Source of the DNA: Gammaproteobacteria bacterium
GTDB taxonomy: Bacteria > Pseudomonadota > Gammaproteobacteria > Pseudomonadales > UBA5518
Direction of reading: 5' to 3'
Assembly: GCA_016718385.1 (NCBI GenBank)
Contig: JADKDK010000001.1
Span: forward strand, 434,001-498,000
Length of the DNA stretch: 64,000 bases
Position 1 is the first letter of the stretch; each line of letters begins with the position of its first letter. A model generated the notes under the pieces. The model had not been told where the DNA came from. It did no database searches and was given only the letters and a program-made list of their open reading frames with translations. Positions 1 to 7,175 of the stretch are shown here, piece after piece. A program made the translations under genes and the position numbers.

Positions 1-429
1 TGGGTGGAGCTCGCGCTGGATGTGTCGGAGCAGGAAGTGGATGCGCCCGGCATCGATCGCGCCGGCGCGCTCGAATCGGGCGTCCCGGTACTGAGCGCGC
101 TGGCCTGGCCGCTGTCCTATGCCTGGCCGGTGCATCGCATCTGTGCGGCTTTCCAGCCTGAGGCATGCGACGCGCAGCCGAATTGTCTCGTTGTCTACCG
201 CAACCGTGCCGACGCGGTGAAGTTTCTCGAGACCAACCCCGCGACGCTACGCCTGCTGGGATTGGTCCGCGACGAGCGCCTGACGGGTCGCGAACTGGCC
301 GCGCGACTGGCGGTGGAACTGGGCCAGCCGGGTGTGGCCGCTATCGAAGGTGCCGCGCTCGACACGCTGGAGCGTCTGCGCGAGATGGATATCGTGGCAG
401 GGGTGCGCGCGGTGGCAACGGGCCGGTGA
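1..429 (+). CDS. HvfC/BufC-type (DUF2063) protein, C-terminal part
   Basis: The frame is open to the first base of the window, so the 5' end lies outside and only about 142 residues are seen. The segment CLVVYRNRADAVKF followed by a hydrophobic helix and a small C-terminal helical domain resembles the second domain of HvfC/BufC proteins, which are encoded beside DUF692 enzymes (HvfB/BufB) and help modify small metal-binding peptides. Neither partner gene is visible because the upstream side is cut off. The GTG at position 4 is probably internal. Family assignment is by recalled pattern only. Confidence 0.6.
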   Translation, partial: WVELALDVSEQEVDAPGIDRAGALESGVPVLSALAWPLSYAWPVHRICAAFQPEACDAQPNCLVVYRNRADAVKFLETNPATLRLLGLVRDERLTGRELAARLAVELGQPGVAAIEGAALDTLERLREMDIVAGVRAVATGR

Positions 430-528
430 TCTGCAGACGGCCCGCCGAGCGTAATCGGATATGTCGCGAACTGCCCGAAGCGGGTGCGTATGCTAAGCTG
501 GCACATTGATTTTGCACGGTATTCCCCG

Positions 529-1275
529 ATGAACGCTCTCTCTCGCGCCGCCATCGCGCTGTTGCTCTCCGCCCTTCTGCTGGGCAGCACGGGCGCGCGC
601 GCGTCAGGCGAACAAGCCGATCCCTGGGAGGGTTTCAACCGGCGCGTGTTCGCGTTCAACGAGTTCCTCGATCGCAACTTGCTCAAGCCCGTGGCCAAGG
701 GGTATCAGAGGATCACCCCCGAGTTCGTCAGCAACGGTGTCAGCAACGTGTTCAGCAACCTCGGCGAGGTGCCGAGCTTCGTCAATCACGTGTTGCAGGG
801 CCGCCTTACGGAGGCCGGCCAGGACGGCGGACGCTTCGCGGTCAACACCACGCTCGGGCTGGTCGGCCTGTTCGATGTCGCGAGCAGGATGGGTATCGAG
901 CAGAAGAACACGGACCTGGGCATCACGCTGGGACGCTGGGGCCTGCGCTCCGGACCCTACCTTGTGCTGCCGCTCCTCGGTCCGAGCACGGTGCGCGACG
1001 GCGTGGGCCGGGGCGGCGACCACTTCCTGGCGCCGCTCAACTATGTCGAGGACGACACCCTGCGCTGGTCGCTTCGCGGCCTCGATCTGGTCGACACGCG
1101 CGCGGACCTGCTGAGCGTCGAGGAACTGATCACGGGCGACCGCTACGTATTCATGCGCAACCTCTACATCAAGCGGCGCGCCTTCCTGCTCAGCGGCGGC
1201 CAGCCGCCACCGGCAGAGTTCGAGGACGAGTTCGACGACGATCTGGGCGATGAATTCGACGGCGAAGAGCTCTGA
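529..1275 (+). CDS. mlaA: MlaA/VacJ-family outer-membrane lipid-asymmetry protein
   Basis: This 248-residue protein carries the MlaA signature DPWEGFNRRVFAFNEFLD directly after the signal peptide, and later GPYLVLPLLGPSTVRDGVG, both hallmarks of the family. MlaA sits in the outer membrane with porins and passes mislocalised phospholipids to the MlaC shuttle. I chose the ATG at 529 because it begins a classic signal peptide (MNALSRAAIALLLSALLLG); an in-frame ATG at 490 would add 13 unlikely residues. The tail is very acidic (many D and E). Typical MlaA is a lipoprotein, but this leader has no cysteine near the cleavage site and ends in ARA-S, as for signal peptidase I. No mlaBCDEF genes are nearby. 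Confidence 0.9.
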   Translation: MNALSRAAIALLLSALLLGSTGARASGEQADPWEGFNRRVFAFNEFLDRNLLKPVAKGYQRITPEFVSNGVSNVFSNLGEVPSFVNHVLQGRLTEAGQDGGRFAVNTTLGLVGLFDVASRMGIEQKNTDLGITLGRWGLRSGPYLVLPLLGPSTVRDGVGRGGDHFLAPLNYVEDDTLRWSLRGLDLVDTRADLLSVEELITGDRYVFMRNLYIKRRAFLLSGGQPPPAEFEDEFDDDLGDEFDGEEL

Positions 1276-1383
1276 TTTGCGGCCCGTTTGCCAAATAGTT
1301 CTCGATTTCCCCGATCCCCGGGCGCGACCCGTCCCGGCCGGTGCTATAGGAACCTGACCGTTCCCGTGATCGAGGCCTGCGCG

Positions 1384-1548
1384 ATGAACCCCTCCACCGG
1401 CACCGCGATGTTCGCTCCCGACCCGCGCCGCAGCCGCGGCAACCGTGGCGATGCGGCGAAGAAAACGGCCGTTGCGGGGCAGGGTGCGTGGTTCGGGCGC
1501 CTGGAATCGTGGCTGGGCCGCAGCCGGCGCCAGCGCAGCGTCGATTGA
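1384..1548 (+). CDS. small basic hypothetical protein
   Basis: A possible 54-residue protein, rich in Arg and Gly, ending WFGRLESWLGRSRRQRSVD. A GAGG motif lies about 8 nt before the ATG. The amphipathic W-x-x-R-L-x-x-W-L tail looks like the start of short DUF3563-like proteins, but I cannot make a firm match. It lies between mlaA and the convergent TerB gene. It may be a chance open frame in GC-rich DNA. Confidence 0.3.
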   Translation: MNPSTGTAMFAPDPRRSRGNRGDAAKKTAVAGQGAWFGRLESWLGRSRRQRSVD

Positions 1549-1551
1549 GCC

Positions 1552-2012
1552 TCAGCCGCGGTTCTGTTCGAATTCCGCAGCGGCCTGGAGCCGGGTGCGG
1601 ATGAATTCCTGGTGCGGGACGTAGATCAGTCCCGCGATCTTTCGGATCAGGTGCTCCTCGTACTTGTCCACCGCGCCGTCGGCGAAAGCCACCGACCACA
1701 TCGCGCGCAGCAGATCCGACTTCTCCTCGTCCGAATACTCCTCGTTGATCAGGCGCGTGAACGCATAGCTGGACGTGGCTTCGCGCGCCTCCGCCTCGGC
1801 CAGCGCGAGCAGCGTCTCGATTTCCGCGTGGCTCAGATCGAAACTGCGGCGCAGCGCCTCCTGCAGCGCCAGCTGCTCGCGCGGATCGAAACCGTAGTCG
1901 GCGCGCGCGACCTCGATCAGCAGCGCCGCGGCGGCGAGGTGCCGCCCGTGCGCGCTGTGCACGGACGGCGTGTCCGCGCCGAGGCGGGCGGCGAGGAATT
2001 CCTTCAGCTTCG

Positions 2013-2019
<7 letters not shown>
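1552..2019 (-). CDS. TerB-like (tellurite-resistance/DjlA central domain) protein
   Basis: A 155-residue all-helical protein with two acidic helix repeats typical of the TerB fold, around LLIEVARADYGFD and AFADGAVDKYEEHLIRKIAGL, including the characteristic A-x-A-D-G-x-V/I-x-x-x-E segment. Stand-alone TerB proteins of this size are common in gammaproteobacteria; their role is poorly known, possibly metal binding. The start is taken as GTG at 2019, which overlaps the dusA stop (GTGCTGA), so it is probably translated together with dusA. Confidence 0.75.
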
Positions 2020-3059
<1,040 letters not shown>

Positions 3060-3285
3060 TTGGGGGAAATCCGATCGATTTTTTCAACTGCATTCTCCAG
3101 GGTTTTGCCTGTGGTGTCAGGCTGGTTTTACTGAAAAGTTGTAATAGATACGCTCGTACTACAGGGACGGCGACGGCGGCATACGCCAATCACCGCTGCA
3201 TCGCTGAGCTTGGGATGCAGCGCGAGCGCATCCTCCTCGGCCCGGTCCTCGCGCGGTATCGTCGCGAGTGGCGCCTCATGTCCAG

Positions 3286-4080
3286 TTACGCGAGCGCCAG
3301 GAAACCGCTCACGAACTGATCGAGTAGGCGCCGAAGGGGATCGATCGCGCCATCGCCAGATGTGCGCGCCATGTCGTTGATGAGTCGCTCGCAGGCGGTC
3401 GTGTTCGTCAGGATCGCGAGCGCCTGGGTGCGAGTGTCGGGGCCTGCGAGCGTTGCGGCGTCTCGGCCGAGGAGCCAGGCGGCGGCGAGTTCGAGGTCAT
3501 AGTCGAGGGCCTCGAACCGATCCAGCGCCTCGTGGTAGAGCCGCGTGTCGACGCCCGTCTCGCCGTAGCGGTGCAGGAGCATATGCAAGTCGAGGGCGTC
3601 CTTCGCATTGCTGAGGCCGCGATCGCGCCAGGCGAAGAGCTTCAGGAGTGCAATGCCCGGGAGTGAGGCGACGCGGACGACGAGCCCCGGCGCGATCTCG
3701 ACATCGGCGGCGGCCTCGTGCGCATCGTGAAAGCCGACGACGCTCATCACGACATCCAGGTCAGGCGGCCAGGCGAGCGCTCCGCCCGGGCCCTCGACCC
3801 CGCCGAACGGTATCAGGTCGACAATCGCGCCGCTCTCGCCCGAGGGTGGGCGATAGTAGAGCCGGTGCGCGGCATCGCGCGAGGCCTCGAACGGTCCGCT
3901 CGCGATGAGCGCGCGCTTCAGCGCATCGAACGTCGGCCAGCCGGACACCGCGAAGGCAAAATCGATATCGCGCGTGCCGAGGCCGGTGGTGAGCCCGTGC
4001 ACGTGCTCGAGCAGCACGATGCGCGCGGTGGCGCCGACGAGGAGCATCGGGAGGCCGAGGCCTGCGGCCACTGCGCCCAC
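3286..4080 (-). CDS. AbiEii-like nucleotidyltransferase (putative type IV toxin)
   Basis: A 264-residue protein with the DNA polymerase beta-type nucleotidyltransferase pattern of the AbiEii/AbiGii group. It has LLVGATARIVL near the N-terminus, then RDIDFAFAV supplying the acidic metal ligands, then IVDLIPF, and later LLKLFAWRDR with KDALDLHMLL. AbiEii toxins inhibit growth by nucleotide transfer to RNA acceptors (known for the family). The usable start is GTG at 4080; the frame is open about 15 codons further upstream without a standard start, so the N-terminus is uncertain. It lies 40 bases downstream of the AbiEi-like gene, consistent with one operon. Confidence 0.8.
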   Translation of the reverse strand: MGAVAAGLGLPMLLVGATARIVLLEHVHGLTTGLGTRDIDFAFAVSGWPTFDALKRALIASGPFEASRDAAHRLYYRPPSGESGAIVDLIPFGGVEGPGGALAWPPDLDVVMSVVGFHDAHEAAADVEIAPGLVVRVASLPGIALLKLFAWRDRGLSNAKDALDLHMLLHRYGETGVDTRLYHEALDRFEALDYDLELAAAWLLGRDAATLAGPDTRTQALAILTNTTACERLINDMARTSGDGAIDPLRRLLDQFVSGFLALA

Positions 4081-4120
4081 CGCACGGACGAGCGCTATCG
4101 TTGCGGCATCGACGGGCCGG

Positions 4121-5212
4121 TCAGGTCACGGCCTTAGGGTCATGCTGCAGGTACTGGTCATAGATCTCGCGCGCCACGGCGTGAGCGCGCGGGTCGTTGG
4201 TCGTGAGGAGGTCGGCGTACACGAGAAGTGGCGGGACTGTCGGCTCGAGCGCCTTGCCTTTGGGTGGGCGCCAGAACGCATCGCGCACCTCGATGTTGCC
4301 CTTTGCGTCTTTCCGCCAGAGGTGCGTCATCACCAGGTGCGTCACCTGCCGCTGGGCGTCGTCGGGCTGGAGGTACAGCGTGGCGGTGGCGGGCTTGAGA
4401 TTCTGCGTGAGCTTGTCCGCCGCGACGTCGCCACCCCACTGCGCCGCCAGGTTCGTGAGATCCGCGTTCTGCCACCACTGGGGATTGTCCGCACGGAAGC
4501 GTCGCGCGTGAAGCTTCGGGCGAAGTCTCAGGGGATACGTGGTCACCCATTCCTCGATCAGGCGGCGGCGATCGAGGAAGCGCCGCTCAGCCTTCTTCGG
4601 GTTGCCGGCGATGAATCCGCGCGCCTCGAGGTCCTGGAACACGGCGCCGATGGTGCCGAGTGCGACGCGGGCGGCGCGTGCGATGTCACGGTAGTTGGCG
4701 TTCAGGAGTTCGGGCCAGCAGAGCAGCGCGAAGATCACGCGGAGCGCGTTCGCGGTGGCACGCTGGGGCCCCCTGGTGGCCATGACGAGGAGCTCGCGCT
4801 CCTCGTCGGGCTTCAGCTTCTGACCCGTGACGAAGACATGGAGGTTGCCGATGTGCAGGTATGCGTTCCCCGCGAGATCGAGGAACTGCACCCCAAGCTC
4901 TCGACACTGCTTCGCGGTCTCCGCGGTGATCCGCGGCGCGACCAGGAGCCCCGGCCGATCGAAGCGATCGAGCTGCTGCTTGATCTGTCCGATCGCCGCG
5001 AACCGATCGACGCGCGTGGTCTCGACGGCGTAAGGGTAAGTGACTCCCGCCGCCGTCAGCTCGACCAGGGCATCCGCGGTGACGCCATTGGCGAGCAGCC
5101 CATCTTCCTCGAGCACGTGTCCGCCGACGCCAGCCGTGCCCGCCAGCGCGCAGAGCGCCCGCTGGACGAGCCCCAACTCAGCGTCGCCGGTGACGACTGG
5201 GCCTGTGTTCAC
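4121..5212 (-). CDS. AbiEi-family antitoxin/transcription regulator
   Basis: A 363-residue protein. The middle (about 100-125) has FLDLAGNAYLHIGNLHVFVTGQ, and about 145-185 has a winged-helix segment (ALRVIFALLCWPELLNANYRDIARAARVALGTIGAVFQDLEARGF in two adjacent parts), the pattern of AbiEi family antitoxins. AbiEi represses its own operon and neutralises AbiEii without stable binding (type IV). The start is GTG at 5212 with AGGAG seven bases upstream. Its promoter and two palindromic sites lie just upstream, and the nucleotidyltransferase gene follows. The length suits the long AbiEi group. Confidence 0.8.
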   Translation of the reverse strand: MNTGPVVTGDAELGLVQRALCALAGTAGVGGHVLEEDGLLANGVTADALVELTAAGVTYPYAVETTRVDRFAAIGQIKQQLDRFDRPGLLVAPRITAETAKQCRELGVQFLDLAGNAYLHIGNLHVFVTGQKLKPDEERELLVMATRGPQRATANALRVIFALLCWPELLNANYRDIARAARVALGTIGAVFQDLEARGFIAGNPKKAERRFLDRRRLIEEWVTTYPLRLRPKLHARRFRADNPQWWQNADLTNLAAQWGGDVAADKLTQNLKPATATLYLQPDDAQRQVTHLVMTHLWRKDAKGNIEVRDAFWRPPKGKALEPTVPPLLVYADLLTTNDPRAHAVAREIYDQYLQHDPKAVT

Positions 5213-5308
5213 GTTTCGCTCCTGTTCGCGTTACGTGAACGATAGGGAAAATCTGAACAGGGGTCAACGGAATTGTTCACGTTTCGACGCTGTTCGCGTT
5301 TCGCGAAC
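5207..5308 (-). promoter_or_regulatory. promoter and paired palindromic operators of the AbiE-like operon
   Basis: On the minus strand, TTGACC (5262-5267) and TATCGT (5239-5244) are separated by exactly 17 bases, forming a good sigma-70 promoter for the gene starting at 5212. Two 34-bp imperfect palindromes, at 5207-5240 and 5275-5308, share arms of the type GTTCACG...CGTGAAC or CGCGAAC and the core CTGTTCGCGTT. One covers the region from the -10 box to the start codon and the other lies just upstream of the -35 box. The geometry fits cooperative autorepression by the AbiEi-like protein; binding itself is inference. Confidence 0.7.
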
Positions 5309-5416
5309 GCCGCGCAAAAATGAACAACGTGGTATGGGTGCCCGGGGCGTCGTTGGTCTGACCCGCCCAGACAAACATCAGCAATGCCCCCCGGTTCCCG
5401 CTGGCTACATCGCCCT

Positions 5417-5497
5417 GTACCGGTGATGACCCTCGTCCGGCTCGCGGTGGACAAGGGGCATCAGCGCAAGGGTCGCGGTCAGGCGTTGCTCGAGGAT
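5417..5497 (+). pseudogene. fragment of a GNAT (TacT-like) toxin gene
   Basis: These 81 bases match positions 6186-6266 inside the intact TacT-like gene at about 71 of 81 bases. They encode the acetyl-CoA binding segment (RLAVDKGHQRKGRGQALLED). The rest of the gene is missing: only a short frame (5384-5572) surrounds it and no N-terminal half is present. It is the relic of a related second GNAT toxin or of a tandem duplication. Confidence 0.75.
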
Positions 5498-5601
5498 CTC
5501 AAGACCTTGCGCATTAGAGGTCGCGAGAGCCCGCGGATCGATGTGTTCGATCCTCGCAAGCGTTTGTCGTGAAGGCACTCAGGGGGGCGCGGCAAATACC
5601 A

Positions 5602-5630
5602 TTGTCAGGACATCGTCCGGACATTATAAT
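5602..5630 (+). promoter_or_regulatory. promoter and likely operator of the TacA/TacT-like operon
   Basis: TTGTCA at 5602-5607 and a perfect TATAAT at 5625-5630 are separated by 17 bases. The spacer contains GGACATCGTCC followed by GGACAT, a short inverted repeat plus a repeated half-site, placed where a ribbon-helix-helix antitoxin would block RNA polymerase. The antitoxin start codon is 31 bases downstream. Confidence 0.7.
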
Positions 5631-5661
5631 GAGCGCATTCAGAGCCGCCGAGGGAGGTGAC

Positions 5662-5940
5662 ATGGGCACCCAGAATTTGTCCAAGACCGAACGCATCGAT
5701 GTCCGCGCCAGCGGACCGGTCAAGCAACTGCTGCAGGAGGCTGCGCGCGCCTGCCACAAGAATGTCAGCGAGTTTCTGCTCGACGCGGGCGTGACGGCGG
5801 CCGCCCAAACGCTCGCCGACCGTCGCAGTTTCGCGCTTGACGACGCGCAGTGGAGAGCGTTCCAGGAGGCGCTCGATCGTCCGGTGCAACCTAAGCCGCG
5901 GCTGAAGAAGTTGCTGCGAGAACCCGGGCTGCTGGGTTGA
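5662..5940 (+). CDS. DUF1778 ribbon-helix-helix antitoxin (TacA-like)
   Basis: A 92-residue antitoxin. The N-terminal half (KTERIDVRASGPVKQLLQEA...SEFLLDAGVTAA) is the DUF1778 ribbon-helix-helix DNA-binding domain. The C-terminal part (FALDDAQWRAFQEALDRPVQP) is the segment that in TacA proteins covers the toxin active site. The ATG at 5662 has GGGAGG at good spacing. Its stop overlaps the start of the GNAT toxin (TTGA), so the two are translationally coupled. Autoregulation through the upstream operator is expected from the family. Confidence 0.85.
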   Translation: MGTQNLSKTERIDVRASGPVKQLLQEAARACHKNVSEFLLDAGVTAAAQTLADRRSFALDDAQWRAFQEALDRPVQPKPRLKKLLREPGLLG

Positions 5941-6437
5941 GCGGCGAATACTCGCGCGTCCGCAAACTCACTGCGTCGGACCGGGTAGATGGCTTCGATT
6001 GCGGCCAACCCGCGCTGAACCAGTTCCTCCAGCGCTTCGCACTTGTCAATCAGAAGGCCAACAGCGCACAGACCTACGTCTGCTGCCAGGGCGATGCGGT
6101 GGTCGGTTTCTATACCCTCGCCGTCGGCAGCGTCGATCCGGAGGCTGCACCGTCACGGGTGATGAAGGGCTTGGCGCGTCATGCGGTACCGGTGATGATC
6201 CTGGCCCGGCTCGCGGTGCACACGGGGCATCAGCGCAAGGGCCTTGGTCAGGCGCTGCTCAAGGATGCGCTGCTGCGCACTGCGCAAGCCGCTGACATCG
6301 CGGGCGTCCGCTGTCTGCTGGTGCATGCCAAGGACGACGCCGCTCGTCGGTGGTACGAGGCTTGGGAGTTCGAACCCAGCCCGACCGATCCGTACCACCT
6401 GTTCCTGATGATCAAGGATCTCAAGGCATTGCTCTAG
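5937..6437 (+). CDS. GNAT acetyltransferase toxin (TacT-like)
   Basis: A 166-residue GNAT protein. TacT-type toxins acetylate the amino group of charged tRNAs and stop translation (family knowledge). The features are complete: FDCGQPALNQFLQRFA near the N-terminus, AQTYVCC then VVGFYTLAVGSV, the acetyl-CoA loop RLAVHTGHQRKGLGQALL at about 90-107, and the C-terminal motif RRWYEAWEFEPSP. The start is TTG at 5937, overlapping the antitoxin stop. A related fragment lies about 0.7 kb upstream. Confidence 0.85.
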   Translation: MSGEYSRVRKLTASDRVDGFDCGQPALNQFLQRFALVNQKANSAQTYVCCQGDAVVGFYTLAVGSVDPEAAPSRVMKGLARHAVPVMILARLAVHTGHQRKGLGQALLKDALLRTAQAADIAGVRCLLVHAKDDAARRWYEAWEFEPSPTDPYHLFLMIKDLKALL

Positions 6438-6661
6438 ACGTTGCGAGCGTCCGCGCATGTACTCTGCGATCAACTCGTGCTCCCGTTCCGCGGTCGCCGC
6501 CGGCAGCGCACGCATCCGCTCGTGCCCCGAGGACTTCGTCGTCGAGGAGTTCATCGAACTGCGTCCGGAGCCGCCGGGCGACCAGCGCCCGCCCTGCCTG
6601 TGGCGATACAAAGGGGTTCACCTGCCGCTCCCGCTTACGTTTCGCCTCAACCATCGGGTGA
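6438..6661. other. unresolved intergenic stretch downstream of the toxin
   Basis: Open frames exist on both strands, but none is a clear gene. A plus-strand frame contains ARIRSCPEDFVVEEFIEL, which resembles the N-terminus of TruD, yet nothing after it fits. A minus-strand frame gives a basic helical peptide beginning MVEAKRKRERQVNPFVSP that also cannot be identified. The stretch is probably decayed DNA. Confidence 0.4.
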
Positions 6662-6868
6662 ACTCTCCTGCGCGGCGGGCCGAGCACTCCGGAAAAGCCC
6701 CAGACGATCATTGGAACCGGCGAGCGGCAGACAGGGCGCGTCGTCGCGGCGCTGATTGAGCGCGGCGCCATCACATCGGCGAGCCCGAAGCTGCCTCTCC
6801 ATCTCGCTTTCCCTGCAACCCTGGTGTCGCGCTGGATGCCGGATCTCTTTCCCGAACGTAGCGGCTGA
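6662..6868 (+). pseudogene. C-terminal fragment of a Fic-family protein
   Basis: The frame from 6662 to the TGA at 6866-6868 encodes about 68 residues, including TGERQTGRVVAALIERGAIT and then APL/LPLHLAFPATL with WMPDLFPE. This is the winged-helix end of Fic/DOC proteins of the type that finish in LAFP...PGLFP. The catalytic Fic motif HPFxxGNG is absent because an in-frame stop at 6659-6661 closes the frame. It is a relic of another toxin-like gene in this pocket. Confidence 0.65.
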
Positions 6869-7092
6869 TCAAGATCCCAGTTCTTGATCGGCGACTACCC
6901 TGCAAGGCGCGCGTTGTTCGACGTCGGCGCCACGCAATAGCGGTGCGATTCAGCCCGGTGTTGTCCCGACAATAATGCCGAAGCCGGGCAGCTGCCGGCG
7001 GTCCATCGAGCCGGCGCGCGCGTACCGACGCTGCGGCGCATTGCCCGGGCAGCGCCCCGAGGCGCTCGCGCCCGGCATATTGAACATCGTTG

Positions 7093-7122
7093 TTGACTAC
7101 TTTCGAGCTCGCGGGGTATTGT
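7093..7122 (+). promoter_or_regulatory. candidate promoter of the fused ACAD gene
   Basis: TTGACT (7093-7098) and TATTGT (7117-7122) are 18 bases apart, about 54 bases before the ATG at 7176. The remaining bases between the Fic fragment and this promoter (6869-7092) show no supportable gene. Confidence 0.45.
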
Positions 7123-7175
7123 TCCAGACTGCCAAAACGCCGGGTGAGCCGCCACTTTCTGGAGTCCTTTTTGCC

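Noticed and set aside
6457..6759. TruD-like frame from the peptide ARIRSCPEDFVVEE
   Set aside because: The similarity covers about 15 residues only and the rest of the frame does not fit pseudouridine synthases, so it may be chance.
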